Shown piece after piece: positions 9,090 to 18,240 of a stretch of 64,000 nucleotides of DNA. The notes under the pieces are model-generated. The model had not been told where the DNA came from. It saw nothing but the letters and a program-made list of their open reading frames with translations, and made no database searches. The stretch comes from Konateibacter massiliensis (GTDB lineage Bacteria > Bacillota > Clostridia > Lachnospirales > Lachnospiraceae). The translations under genes were made by a program, and so were the position numbers. The stretch is taken from contig NZ_LT860099.1 of NCBI RefSeq assembly GCF_900184995.1, forward strand, positions 1,328,269-1,392,268, given 5' to 3'. The first letter of the stretch is position 1; each line of letters starts with the position of its first letter.

Positions 9090-9617
9090 CTAATCCAATA
9101 ACGGACTCGCTTTTTCACAAACTGCATAAAGCTCGTCATATTTCTGGTCAATCAATGGATTTATTACTTCCGTCTTCTTATTGTTAATGGTCCTAAATAT
9201 TGGATAGGATACGATCCACCCAATAAAACCGGGTATTGCAAGTATCACACATAATGGTATATTTCCACCTGTTACAGCAAATACTGATCCTGCCACAAAT
9301 ACCGTTCCAATTACACCTACCACATATGCAACTGTTGCTGCCTTTATTATCTTTGCCTTTTCCAGTGAAACAATTTCTGAAACACAGGCTTCAAACTGCT
9401 TTTGCAATCTTGTAAGCTCCGCCTTATTTCTGATTTTTCTGTCACGTTTGAACTTCATAATGACAGAATCTACTTTTCCTATTGCATCATCGACCCCTTC
9501 TGCACTCCAACCAAAACTCGAAAAACTATCCTCGTAAACGGACTGCATCGTTTTTTTGACCAGAATATCCTTATACTCAAATCCTACAAAATCATTTTTC
9601 TTTATTTCTTCATTCAT
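9090..9617 (-). CDS. Hypothetical two-TM membrane protein
   Basis: A 175-residue protein I do not recognise. The N-terminal 90 residues are soluble and helical, rich in Lys and Glu. Two hydrophobic segments follow (about 92-115 and 120-143), and a short charged C-terminus ends in ASPLLD. AAGGAG lies nine bases before the ATG at 9617. It is on the same strand as the chemoreceptor downstream, with a 119-base gap, so co-transcription is possible but not shown. Confidence 0.75.
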   Translation of the reverse strand: MNEEIKKNDFVGFEYKDILVKKTMQSVYEDSFSSFGWSAEGVDDAIGKVDSVIMKFKRDRKIRNKAELTRLQKQFEACVSEIVSLEKAKIIKAATVAYVVGVIGTVFVAGSVFAVTGGNIPLCVILAIPGFIGWIVSYPIFRTINNKKTEVINPLIDQKYDELYAVCEKASPLLD

Positions 9618-9830
9618 AATAAATACTCCTTTTTTATTGGTGTTTTGTCTTCATATATGCATTATATAGCGCATTTACTGCCATGATACTCTCTGGCTTA
9701 AATGCATTTCATTCTGAAAACAAACCGCTGCACATACCCAATGCAATTTTGTTGTTTTCGATAAAGATAGATTAACGTCTTTTTATTGATGTAATATTTA
9801 ACTTTTGTTTGGGAATTGTTAATTCCATTA

Positions 9831-9866
9831 AAAATGCTATCCAGCCTTGTCTGTGGATAGCATTTT
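9831..9866. terminator. Strong bidirectional terminator after feoB
   Basis: AAAATGCTATCCA (9831-9843) and TGGATAGCATTTT (9854-9866) form a perfect 13-bp stem with a 10-base loop. Both sides end in A/T runs, so it can act in either direction. It lies 38 bases beyond the feoB stop and closes the feoAB operon. The rest of the 286-base gap (9618-9903) shows no gene. Confidence 0.9.
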
Positions 9867-9903
9867 GAGTTTTTTCTAACACTCTTAATTCTGGTTCTTT
9901 AGC

Positions 9904-12054
9904 TTAAATCAAACTAATCAGTCTAACTGTATTTGCAAAAATAAAACATATAGTCATACCGGTTATTGTCGGAACAAGAAATGAAACTACAGTCCATTTC
10001 CAGCTTCCCGCTTCCTTTTTGATTGTCAGGCATGTGGTTCCGCATGGCCAATGCATCAAGGAAAAAAGCATTGTACAAACAGCGGTAACCCAAGTCCAGC
10101 CATGTGATACAAGTAATTCTCTCAGCTGATCCAGACTATCCATCTCCAATAAGTTACCGGTTGCCATATAACTCATAATTATAATAGGTACAACGATTTC
10201 ATTCGCCGGAAACCCTAATATAAATGCCATTAAAATATAGCCGTCTAAACCCAGCAATTTTGCAAAAGGATCTAAAAATCCTGCACAATGTGATAGGACA
10301 CTTAAATCACCAACATAAATATTAGCTAAAAGCCATATGATTAATCCGGCAGGAACGGCTACCACTATGGCGCGGCCAAGAACAAATAATGTTCTGTCAA
10401 AAATTGACCTTACAATTACCCTTCCTATCTGCGGTTTTCGATATGGCGGAAGCTCCAATGTAAACGAGGATGGCAGACCTTTTAAAATTGTTTTGGATAA
10501 TATTTTTGAAATGAACAATGTCATACATACACCCAAAACTATCACTCCGGTTAGCAACAATGTGGATATAATCGATTGAAAAGGACCTGCCACCGCTCCC
10601 GCAAAAAACATCGTGATAATTGCAATCAGAGTGGGAAATCGACCATTACAGGGAACAAAATTATTCGTGATAATTGCGATAAGTCTTTCCCTTGGTGAAT
10701 CAATAATTCTACAGCCTATGACGCCTGCCGCATTGCAGCCAAATCCCATACACATGGTCAACGCCTGTTTTCCGCTTGCACATGCTTTTTTAAAGAAATT
10801 GTCGAGATTGAATGCAACCCTTGGTAAATATCCCAAATCCTCCAAGAGTGTAAACAGCGGAAAGAAAATAGCCATAGGAGGCAGCATAACCGAAATAACC
10901 CAAGCCAAAGTACGATAAATTCCCAAGACCAAAACACCATGCACCCAGGAGGGCGTTCCAGCCCAAGTAAAAAACTCAGTTAGACCATCTTGCACTCTAA
11001 ACAAAAAGTCAGCCAACATCTTAGACGGAACATTCGCTCCACTCATAGTAATCCAGAATATTACGCCCAAAAGTCCAATCATAATCGGAATACCAAAAAC
11101 TCTAGAAGTCAGGATACGGTCAATTTTACGGTCAGTATGATTATACTTTTCATTCTCATAAGAGATTACCTTATTACCTATCTCTTCTGCTACTCCGACA
11201 ATATGGGATACGGTTCTGTCTCTTAGCATATTATGATCAATACCATCCATCCCCAGTTTCTCACGTGCTTCGTTTATCTTCTGTTGAATCTTATTATCTA
11301 AGATGATATTATAATCCAGATGCTTTTGAAGAGATTTTATGAATGCTTCATCTCCTTCAATCAGCTTAAGTGCAACCCATCGACTGTTTAATTTATTTTT
11401 TACCAGTTCCTTTATGTCAGGTTCCAGTACATCAACCGCTTCTTCCATGATATCATCATATGTAATCTGCAGCGGTGTATGGACCCCTTTCTTATTTGTA
11501 TTCTCATAAACGGCATCCATCAAAGCCTTTAGACCTTTGCCGCTTCTTGCGCTGGTGCCGATAGCCGGAACACCTAACTGCTCGGAAAGTTCTTTCAGAT
11601 CAATATTTATTTTTTTCCGTTTAGCCTCATCCATAAGATTCACGCAAACTACAACATCGGATGTTATCTCCAGTGTTTGAAGGACAAGATTTAAATTTCT
11701 TTCCAGACAGGTTGCATCCGTAACAATAATCGTTGCATCTGCATTTCCAAAGCAAATGTAATCGCGGGCAATTTCTTCTTCAACGGAATTCGACATAAGT
11801 GAATAGGTACCCGGTAAATCTACTAAAATAAAATTTTTATCCTTATGCTTATATTTACCTTGCGCATTTGTAACTGTTTTACCGGGCCAGTTACCTGTAT
11901 GTTGATTTAAACCTGTCAGTCCATTGAATACCGTACTTTTTCCGACATTCGGATTTCCGGCTAATGCAATCACTATATCATTTTCGCTCAAGCATTCCAT
12001 CTTAAGTTCACCATTCAGCACTCCTGCTCCTGTTGACCGGCTTGTTAAGCCCAT
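9904..12054 (-). CDS. feoB: Ferrous iron transport protein B
   Basis: A 716-residue inner-membrane ferrous-iron importer with an N-terminal G-protein domain. Seen are G1 GNPNVGKST (about 33-41), G2/G3 region with DLPGTYS, G4 NLMDEAK and G5-like TSARSGKG. A helical GDI-type spacer follows, then a membrane core with the two gate regions; the cysteine-containing motifs CNGRFPTL and WPCGTTCLT are present. Length matches Firmicute FeoB. The start at 12054 follows AAGGAGAAGG. feoA lies 40 bases upstream on the same strand, and a DtxR-type regulator is divergent, which fits iron-controlled uptake. Confidence 0.97.
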   Translation of the reverse strand: MGLTSRSTGAGVLNGELKMECLSENDIVIALAGNPNVGKSTVFNGLTGLNQHTGNWPGKTVTNAQGKYKHKDKNFILVDLPGTYSLMSNSVEEEIARDYICFGNADATIIVTDATCLERNLNLVLQTLEITSDVVVCVNLMDEAKRKKINIDLKELSEQLGVPAIGTSARSGKGLKALMDAVYENTNKKGVHTPLQITYDDIMEEAVDVLEPDIKELVKNKLNSRWVALKLIEGDEAFIKSLQKHLDYNIILDNKIQQKINEAREKLGMDGIDHNMLRDRTVSHIVGVAEEIGNKVISYENEKYNHTDRKIDRILTSRVFGIPIMIGLLGVIFWITMSGANVPSKMLADFLFRVQDGLTEFFTWAGTPSWVHGVLVLGIYRTLAWVISVMLPPMAIFFPLFTLLEDLGYLPRVAFNLDNFFKKACASGKQALTMCMGFGCNAAGVIGCRIIDSPRERLIAIITNNFVPCNGRFPTLIAIITMFFAGAVAGPFQSIISTLLLTGVIVLGVCMTLFISKILSKTILKGLPSSFTLELPPYRKPQIGRVIVRSIFDRTLFVLGRAIVVAVPAGLIIWLLANIYVGDLSVLSHCAGFLDPFAKLLGLDGYILMAFILGFPANEIVVPIIIMSYMATGNLLEMDSLDQLRELLVSHGWTWVTAVCTMLFSLMHWPCGTTCLTIKKEAGSWKWTVVSFLVPTITGMTICFIFANTVRLISLI

Positions 12055-12094
12055 ATTTTACCTTCTCCTTTTTTCTTTGTATTAGGCTTCATGT

Positions 12095-12334
12095 TTATAT
12101 TACTTCAACCAAGATTTTTGAAGTTTCTTCGGAACGTAATGCAATGACTGCCCCTCTAATATCGTAAGCGACAGGATCTCCCGAAGGGCTTCGCTGTAAT
12201 GCTTCAATTACAGTATCTGTAATCAAGCCTAAGTCCAACATCCTTCTACGAATGGTCCCCTCTGAAATAAGTTCCTTGACGATTGCCTTTTCTCCAAGCG
12301 GCAGGTTATTAAGTGATATCCTTTTTTCCTTCAT
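12095..12334 (-). CDS. feoA: Ferrous iron transport protein A
   Basis: A 79-residue cytoplasmic SH3-like protein that supports FeoB. The sequence runs LNNLPLGEKAIVKEL, then RRRMLDLGLITDT and the closing SEETSKILVEV, all typical of FeoA. The ATG at 12334 is preferred because GGAGG lies seven bases upstream; the upstream in-frame start at 12361 lacks one. It is the first gene of the feoAB operon. Confidence 0.95.
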   Translation of the reverse strand: MKEKRISLNNLPLGEKAIVKELISEGTIRRRMLDLGLITDTVIEALQRSPSGDPVAYDIRGAVIALRSEETSKILVEVI

Positions 12335-12404
12335 TGATTTGCCTCCATCATTTCTATCCATTACTGTTTCTAATTTAGCGGTGAGTAACTTTTTTATACT
12401 CCTC

Positions 12405-12433
12405 TAACATATGTAATATAAATTCATATGTTA
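12405..12433. promoter_or_regulatory. Inverted repeat between feoA and dtxR-type gene
   Basis: TAACATATG (12405-12413) and CATATGTTA (12425-12433) are perfect 9-base arms around an 11-base AT spacer. They lie in the 134-base divergent promoter region of feoAB and the DtxR-family gene. Placement and symmetry suit an iron-dependent operator that controls both directions. The overlapping TTACT..AGTAA at 12431-12446 may be a second half. Confidence 0.65.
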
Positions 12434-12468
12434 CTGCATATAGTAAAAATAAGTAAATAATTCTGGTA

Positions 12469-12957
12469 GTGAAAATTTTGGTTAATAATGAATTTCATAC
12501 AGTACGCGGCTATCAGCTTCTCGAACAGAATAAAAATAAATTAACCTCTGCAATGGAAGACTATCTGGAGATGATTTACCGTAACAGCTTAAAGGATGGT
12601 TATATCCGCATTCATTTACTCGCTGAACTGCTTCATGTTAAAGCTGCATCTGCTTCTAGAATGGTACAAAAGCTTGGAGAGATGGGATTACTGCATTATA
12701 AAAAATATGGAATCATCGTATTAAGTGAAAGTGGTAAGAATTTAGGTGAATACCTTTTAGAACGCCATAATATAATTGAAAACTTTCTTAAAATAATAAA
12801 CTGTGAGAATGATTTATTACAGCAGACAGAGTTAATGGAGCATAGCGTTAATCCGAAAACAGTAGATAGTATTAATATCTTAAATCATTTTTTTCATATG
12901 AATAAAAATATTTCGGATAGTTTTAACGAATATCAGAAAAATTTTCATGGGGAATAA
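12469..12957 (+). CDS. DtxR/MntR-family metal-dependent regulator
   Basis: A 162-residue regulator with the DtxR-type winged helix (LTSAMEDYLEMIYR at about 25-38, then LAELLHVKAASASRMVQKLGE). The dimerisation region follows with ERHNIIENFLKII and the metal-ligand-like LMEHSVNPKTV. No SH3-like third domain is present, as in MntR and the small clostridial members. GTG 12469 is taken as start because related proteins also have a short EFHTVRGYQ-type N-terminal arm; the ribosome site there is weak and the true start could be internal. It is divergent from feoAB and probably represses it when iron is bound. Confidence 0.88.
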   Translation: MKILVNNEFHTVRGYQLLEQNKNKLTSAMEDYLEMIYRNSLKDGYIRIHLLAELLHVKAASASRMVQKLGEMGLLHYKKYGIIVLSESGKNLGEYLLERHNIIENFLKIINCENDLLQQTELMEHSVNPKTVDSINILNHFFHMNKNISDSFNEYQKNFHGE

Positions 12958-13019
12958 TGAGTGGTGCTTAAATGGACTCCAATTATAGTCCCAACACGAT
13001 TCATGCTAATTTTTCCTTC

Positions 13020-13592
13020 TCAAAATATTATATTTAAAAAAACGATAACTACAATCGGAATAAAACTACCTCCAAATAACTGCCCAGCAGTATGCCGGCC
13101 TAATTTTAGACTGGAAAGAAATACACCAACGATTAATACAAAACCCGGAATAATTGCTTTATATACTCCAAAATTCAACAGAAGAACTATAGGTCCCAAT
13201 ACTCCGCATGCATGCCCACTTGCCTTAACATGGATTATTTTGTTTATTAGAAAAATTAAGAGACCTGATAACAAATATTCCAGATAAATAAACCACATTT
13301 CTATTGTGGAATGAAAAAACAAATTCACAATACATCCTAAAACATATCCCGCAACAGCAAATATTATAGCCAGATTTCTTTGTCCCTCTCTACCACAATT
13401 CCGGAAACCCGGTATATACTTTTGCAAGGGATATGCCATAGATGGGAGTATTACTAAAAAAACTATGCTACTGTACAAAAAATATTGATTTTGAAAGATA
13501 ACTGACTTACAAAACCATAACGTAATTAACATAATAACTGCCATTACAGGGGCAATTGTAAATTTTCTGATTAACTGATATGTTTTTTCCAT
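13020..13592 (-). CDS. PAP2-like polytopic membrane protein
   Basis: A 190-residue membrane protein with about six hydrophobic segments. The motifs KASGHACG (about 122-129) and SSLKLGRHTAGQLFGG (about 161-176) resemble the PSGH and SR-x5-H-x3 motifs of PAP2 phosphatases, in degenerate form. The first PAP2 motif (K-x6-RP) is not clearly present, so phosphatase activity is uncertain. It is divergent from a TetR-type gene across a clear dyad, so it is probably repressed by that protein. It could equally be an uncharacterised transporter-like protein. Confidence 0.6.
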   Translation of the reverse strand: MEKTYQLIRKFTIAPVMAVIMLITLWFCKSVIFQNQYFLYSSIVFLVILPSMAYPLQKYIPGFRNCGREGQRNLAIIFAVAGYVLGCIVNLFFHSTIEMWFIYLEYLLSGLLIFLINKIIHVKASGHACGVLGPIVLLLNFGVYKAIIPGFVLIVGVFLSSLKLGRHTAGQLFGGSFIPIVVIVFLNIIF

Positions 13593-13645
13593 ATTTCTCT
13601 CCTTCTACTTGCTTTTTTTTCTTAAATCCTTTACAATATGAAGCT

Positions 13646-13707
13646 GTTACAAATTGTAACACTCAACTCTGAAAGATTCAATACAAGGCCACTTAACTGT
13701 TACAAAT
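13646..13707. promoter_or_regulatory. Candidate TetR operator with second half-site
   Basis: GTTACAAATTGTAAC (13646-13660) is a perfect 7-1-7 palindrome. The 11-base string CTGTTACAAAT recurs as a direct copy at 13644-13654 and 13697-13707. Both lie between the divergent PAP2-like gene and the TetR-family gene, upstream of each start, which fits an autoregulated operator. Confidence 0.7.
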
Positions 13708-13722
13708 CAGGGAGAATTGTTT

Positions 13723-14253
13723 ATGAAAAAAAGCAATCAAGCTAATCTTTTAGCTAGAGAATGTATTGTTACCGCATTAATGCATCTGGCAGACCAGAAA
13801 CCCTTATCCACCATTTCAATATCAGAATTAGCCAAACGAGCAGGGGTTTCACGAATGACATATTATAGGAATTATTCATCCAAAGAAGAAGTTTTTCAGG
13901 ACTATATGGATGAAATCATAGAGTCCTATAAAAATGAAATTCGGAAGCTAGAGCCGCAAGAAACATATGGAGATTACGTTCGAATCCTTCATTCGTTCAA
14001 ATATTTTGAGAAATACAAAGATTTTATACGCTGCATTCTAAAAATAGAAATGGGGTATTTGCTATTAGATGCACTAAGCTCCTATATGATTGAGACTTAT
14101 TATAAAGAGATAGAATCTTATGAGTTATACTATATCCTTCAAGCGTATGCCGGCTCTCTGTTTAATACCTATATTGCCTGGTTAAAAAATGATTCCAGCG
14201 TTTCAGCTGAAGATATGACTATGATTATTTATAAGCTTTATCATAAAATTTAA
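13723..14253 (+). CDS. TetR/AcrR-family regulator
   Basis: A 176-residue regulator. The N-terminal DNA-binding domain is clear: STISISELAKRAGVSRMTYY around residues 28-47, followed by RNYSSKEEVFQDY. The C-terminal ligand domain is divergent, as usual for the family. The ATG at 13723 has GGGAG eight bases upstream; a TTG two codons earlier is possible. The adjacent palindrome and the divergent membrane-protein gene are the likely targets. Confidence 0.9.
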   Translation: MKKSNQANLLARECIVTALMHLADQKPLSTISISELAKRAGVSRMTYYRNYSSKEEVFQDYMDEIIESYKNEIRKLEPQETYGDYVRILHSFKYFEKYKDFIRCILKIEMGYLLLDALSSYMIETYYKEIESYELYYILQAYAGSLFNTYIAWLKNDSSVSAEDMTMIIYKLYHKI

Positions 14254-14327
14254 ACATTATTATTGGTTTATATTTTAGACTCAATTCCTCCTACTTTGTA
14301 ATGTTCATTTTGCTTTCTCCACAAAAA

Positions 14328-14367
14328 ATATAAGGGATGCTCATGTATTTGATAAAATGAGCATCCC
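14328..14367 (-). terminator. Terminator of the glycerol/lipase operon
   Basis: GGGATGCTCAT (14334-14344) pairs perfectly with ATGAGCATCCC (14357-14367) around a 12-base loop. Read leftward it is followed by TTATATTTTTTG. It lies 16 bases past the hydrolase stop and ends the gldA-dhaKL-hydrolase transcript. Confidence 0.9.
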
Positions 14368-14382
14368 AAAAATGTCAAAAGA

Positions 14383-15315
14383 TTATTGCAGATTTTTATC
14401 AAGCCATTTAACCACATCCGCCATAACTTCTTCTCTATTTATTTCGTTAAGTGATTCATGCCTTCCATCAGAATACAGCTTCATCGTGATATCTTTTATG
14501 CCATGCTTCCTATATGCATTGAAAAGTTTTATCACTCCTTTTCCATAATTACCAACAGGGTCTTTATCTCCTGCAAATAGATAGATTGGTAGATTATTTG
14601 GTACTAGTTCCATATTTTTTTCTTTGTCAATGATTTTAAACAACTTCATAAAGTCATAAAAAAATCCTGCTGTAAATACACTTCCACAATATGGATCAGT
14701 GATATATTTATCTACTTCATCGTTATCTCTGCTTAACCAATCAAATTCTGTTCTGTTTGGATTGAAATGTTTATTGTAGCTGCCAAAAGAAAGCTGGTTC
14801 ATTTTATCGCTTTTAGCCTTTCTGCCGTACTTTTTCACTTCACGCTTTGATACGAAAAATCCAATTTTATGCAACAACGCCTGGCTTCCATTGGAACCGG
14901 ATAAAATTACACCTTTTAACTCATCACCGTAGAGCATAATATATCTTTGTGATGCAAAGGAGCCCATACTATGTCCAAATAAGAATATAGGCAACGTTGG
15001 GTGATCATTAAGAATAATTGTGCTTAATTGATGCATATCTTTCACAAGATACTCTAATCCATCCTTCTCAGCTAAATAACCTAAATTTTCCAGATTACCT
15101 GCCGTTTTTCCATGTCCACGATGGTCATTTGCGTAAACAACATATCCATTTCCGGTAAGTATTTCTGCAAATCTCTCATATCTTGCAGCCGTCTCTGCCA
15201 TACCGTGCGCTATCTGCACTACTCCCTTCACTTTAACTCCATTATCCGGATTCCAGTTATAAACAAATACATCAATTCCATCTTCAGCTTTAAAACTAAA
15301 ACTATTGAATAACAT
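14383..15315 (-). CDS. Alpha/beta hydrolase, monoacylglycerol lipase-like
   Basis: A 310-residue serine hydrolase of the lysophospholipase/monoacylglycerol lipase group (Hydrolase_4). Seen are HGMAETAARYERFAE near residue 40, NDHRGHGKT near 70, the nucleophile elbow FLFGHSMGS near 112-120, an acid in LFAGDKDPVGNYG and the last histidine in SDGRHESLNE. The ATG at 15315 has AAAGGAGC four to five bases upstream; the ATG at 15330 lies within that ribosome-site region. It starts 14 bases after dhaKL, in the same operon. The pathway logic (lipase releases glycerol, GldA oxidises it, Dha kinase phosphorylates it) supports an acylglycerol substrate, by inference. Confidence 0.88.
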   Translation of the reverse strand: MLFNSFSFKAEDGIDVFVYNWNPDNGVKVKGVVQIAHGMAETAARYERFAEILTGNGYVVYANDHRGHGKTAGNLENLGYLAEKDGLEYLVKDMHQLSTIILNDHPTLPIFLFGHSMGSFASQRYIMLYGDELKGVILSGSNGSQALLHKIGFFVSKREVKKYGRKAKSDKMNQLSFGSYNKHFNPNRTEFDWLSRDNDEVDKYITDPYCGSVFTAGFFYDFMKLFKIIDKEKNMELVPNNLPIYLFAGDKDPVGNYGKGVIKLFNAYRKHGIKDITMKLYSDGRHESLNEINREEVMADVVKWLDKNLQ

Positions 15316-15329
15316 ATTCGCTCCTTTCA

Positions 15330-17093
15330 TTAATAATCGATTTTAATGCTCTGTGAAATCTCGGTAAATATAACACCTAATCCATATGCTCCTGCATCAG
15401 GATAACCTAGGCTTCTCTCTCCGACCGTGCCTGCACGTCCCATTCTTGCCACAATTTTTTCAGTTGCTTTAGCTCCTTCAACAGCCGCAAATGCACCCAT
15501 TTCAAATGCACTCTTCATATCAGTGGACGTTTTGGCACATTCTGTCCATGAATTGGCGCAGGGTACCAATGCATCAATCAATGTCTTGTCTCCTACAACA
15601 GCTCCCCTACCAAAAGAACGTTCTCCGGTTTTTTGAATTCCATTCACTGCCGCTTGCAGCATATCTGCAAAATCAGCCTGGTTTAGTGAGAGTTTATTAC
15701 TGGTACTCTTTCCGGCGGCTCTAAATGCTGAACCCCAGATAGGACCTGACGCCCCACCACAATACTCCATAATAACCAAAGAACAATCCTCTAAGAAAGA
15801 TCCGATGGAGTGTTCTTTCTTAAGAATATCTTTCCATTCTTCTTTTAGCTGCTTAAATCCTTTTGCAACACTCATACCAAAATCACCGTCCCCTGCATGT
15901 GAGTCAAGATCACAGAACGGAACTTCATTTCTAATAATACATTCACTCATCTTATCAATGATATAAATCATATTATTCAGTGTTATCTGATCGTTATGAA
16001 TCACCGAATAAACCTCATTTGTCTCCACCTGGTAGGAGACATTCTTTATCTCTTTTCTTGATGCTGCCAGATCAATATATTGTACCTTATCCACCGGTCC
16101 ATCCACCTTAAATGCCGGTGCATCAGACTGAAAAGAAAGAAGTTCTGATAATTCATCATCCAGCCTCATAATGGATACCGATGCACCTAACATATCGATA
16201 CTGGTCATAAAATTACCGACAAAGGTTCTATTAATAACAATATTCTTATGAGTTAGTTCCCTGGTAACTGCATGATTAAGAACGTATAATTCCTGTAAAG
16301 GAGTCCCGCCAAATCCGTTGATCAGCAAGGCAATTTCATCCGAGGATTCCTTTATCTTTAAATCCTCTAAAAGTGCTTCAACCATTCTTTGCGCCAGCTC
16401 GTCTGCGGAAATAATCTTTTCTCTTTTTATCCCCGGCTCACCATGAATACCTACACCATATTCCATCTCTCCTTCTCCAATATCAAAGGTTGGTGTTCCT
16501 TTTGCAGGAACTGTACAGGAACTGAAGGCAAAACCAATACTTCTAACATTATCTGCCGCTTTCTGTGCCGCCTCTTTAACCTCCTGTAAGCTTTTACCCT
16601 GTTCAGCACTGGCTCCTGCAATCTTGTGTACAAGCACTGTCCCGGCAACACCACGGCGGCCTACGGTATATAGGCTGTCTTGCACCGCAATATCATCGTC
16701 AACTTTGATATAGTCAACCTGGATTCCATCTTCACCTGCCAGATATGCTGCATTTTTAAAATTCATAATATCGCCGCTATAATTTTTTATGATAAGCAAA
16801 GTTCCTTTATCACTCGCTGTTTCTTTAATTGCCTGATACACCTGTATTTGAGAAGGGGAAGCAAATACATCCCCGCATACTGCTGCATCCAGCATCCCTT
16901 TCCCAACAAATCCGGCATGAGCAGGCTCATGCCCGCTGCCGCCGCCACTAATAAGGCTAACTTTATTCTTATTTATTTCTTTCTTTGTAATAATTTTATA
17001 TTTTTCTACAAAATTAAGTTCAGGATGCGCAGATACAATACCATTGCATAATTCATATACAAACGTTTCCGGTTTATTAATAATCTTCTTCAT
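15330..17093 (-). CDS. ATP-dependent dihydroxyacetone kinase (DhaK-DhaL fusion)
   Basis: A 587-residue single-chain kinase that makes dihydroxyacetone phosphate. The N-terminal DhaK domain (about 1-330) has SGGGSGHEPAHAGFVG and the substrate-binding histidine in YGVGIHGEPG. The C-terminal DhaL domain (about 380-587) has the Mg-ATP motif DSHAGDGDFG and the lid-type GGASGPIWGSAF. Because both domains are fused and no DhaM gene is nearby, ATP rather than PEP is the expected donor. The start at 17093 follows GGGAGG; the longer frame to 17144 has no ribosome site. It lies 19 bases after gldA. Confidence 0.95.
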   Translation of the reverse strand: MKKIINKPETFVYELCNGIVSAHPELNFVEKYKIITKKEINKNKVSLISGGGSGHEPAHAGFVGKGMLDAAVCGDVFASPSQIQVYQAIKETASDKGTLLIIKNYSGDIMNFKNAAYLAGEDGIQVDYIKVDDDIAVQDSLYTVGRRGVAGTVLVHKIAGASAEQGKSLQEVKEAAQKAADNVRSIGFAFSSCTVPAKGTPTFDIGEGEMEYGVGIHGEPGIKREKIISADELAQRMVEALLEDLKIKESSDEIALLINGFGGTPLQELYVLNHAVTRELTHKNIVINRTFVGNFMTSIDMLGASVSIMRLDDELSELLSFQSDAPAFKVDGPVDKVQYIDLAASRKEIKNVSYQVETNEVYSVIHNDQITLNNMIYIIDKMSECIIRNEVPFCDLDSHAGDGDFGMSVAKGFKQLKEEWKDILKKEHSIGSFLEDCSLVIMEYCGGASGPIWGSAFRAAGKSTSNKLSLNQADFADMLQAAVNGIQKTGERSFGRGAVVGDKTLIDALVPCANSWTECAKTSTDMKSAFEMGAFAAVEGAKATEKIVARMGRAGTVGERSLGYPDAGAYGLGVIFTEISQSIKIDY

Positions 17094-17112
17094 ATAATAC
17101 CTCCCTATCTTT

Positions 17113-18240
17113 TTATCTGTTTTTATAAGCTTTACCAATAGCATCTGCTGTAATAATCGCTGCTGCTACCGCCTCAATAGTAATCGGGAATGGCATTGAG
17201 TGGATGGATTCCTCCGGAATACATGCTTTTTTAGCTACCTGCATTACCTCTTCCTTCGTAATCGTATCTACACCAATATCCGATAAGCATACAGGCAAAC
17301 CTATACTAACGCAGAAATCCAATACTTCATTCACTTCCTCTGTAGGGGCATTTTCTAATATAAGTTGAGCAATGGTACCAAATGCAACTTTTTCACCATG
17401 GAAATATTTATGTGTACCCTCCAGCATCGTTAAACCGTTATGAATTGCATGTGCTGCTGAAAGTCCACCACTTTCAAATCCCAGGCCCGATAACAGGATG
17501 TTAGTTTCAATGATATTTTCCAGTGCTGCTGTTACCACATTGCTATTACTGGAAATCTTTGCTTTTAAACCATCCTTTATTAAGGTCTGGTAACATAAGG
17601 TCGCAAGTGCCATAGCTGTATTTGTTCCTTTTGCTTCACCGCATACCTTCTCGCGATAACCGCACGGCAAACCAGCATTTACATTGGAATAAGATCTTGA
17701 GGTTGCTCTGGCTTCAAAATATGTAGAAAGCGCATCACCCATACCTGATACCAAAAAACGGGTTGGTGCATTTGAAATTACGGTGGTATCAATTAACACT
17801 ACGCTGGGATTTTGTCTAAAATATGCATAGTCTTCAAAAGCACCTTCCGGTGTATAAAGAACAGCAGAATGGCTTGTTGGTGCATCAGTTGACGCAATTG
17901 TCGGGCATATAATCAAATTATCTCCCATCGCTACGCATTTTGCAGTATCAATTGCTTTGCCGCCTCCCAGACCAATCGTGCAGGCACATCCTTTCTCTTT
18001 CGCCAGCTTTTGTAAACGTTCTACTTCCTGTCTTGAACACTCACCACAAAATCCACTTTCAACAAAGGTGATTTGGAATTTTTCCACTGTAGAATCTAAT
18101 TTTGATTTTACTCGGGCTACATCGTCCGGATGAGCAATCAATAATGCTGACTTTCCAAACTCCTTAACAAAGTAGCCAAGATTGAGTAACTCATCTTCTC
18201 CCTGTACATATTTTGACGGACAAATAAATGCTTTTCTCAT
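17113..18240 (-). CDS. gldA: Glycerol dehydrogenase
   Basis: A 375-residue NAD-linked, zinc-dependent glycerol dehydrogenase (iron-type alcohol dehydrogenase superfamily) that makes dihydroxyacetone. Seen are the NAD-binding GLGGGKAIDTAK (about 92-103), the TIASTDAPTS loop, and the metal ligands in GMGDALSTYFEA (Asp), LSAAHAIHNGL (His) and KYFHGEKVAFG (His). AAGGAG lies about eight bases before the ATG. It is the first gene of the gldA-dhaKL-hydrolase operon and has a long upstream region related to the one before the 20-kb chemoreceptor. Confidence 0.96.
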   Translation of the reverse strand: MRKAFICPSKYVQGEDELLNLGYFVKEFGKSALLIAHPDDVARVKSKLDSTVEKFQITFVESGFCGECSRQEVERLQKLAKEKGCACTIGLGGGKAIDTAKCVAMGDNLIICPTIASTDAPTSHSAVLYTPEGAFEDYAYFRQNPSVVLIDTTVISNAPTRFLVSGMGDALSTYFEARATSRSYSNVNAGLPCGYREKVCGEAKGTNTAMALATLCYQTLIKDGLKAKISSNSNVVTAALENIIETNILLSGLGFESGGLSAAHAIHNGLTMLEGTHKYFHGEKVAFGTIAQLILENAPTEEVNEVLDFCVSIGLPVCLSDIGVDTITKEEVMQVAKKACIPEESIHSMPFPITIEAVAAAIITADAIGKAYKNR

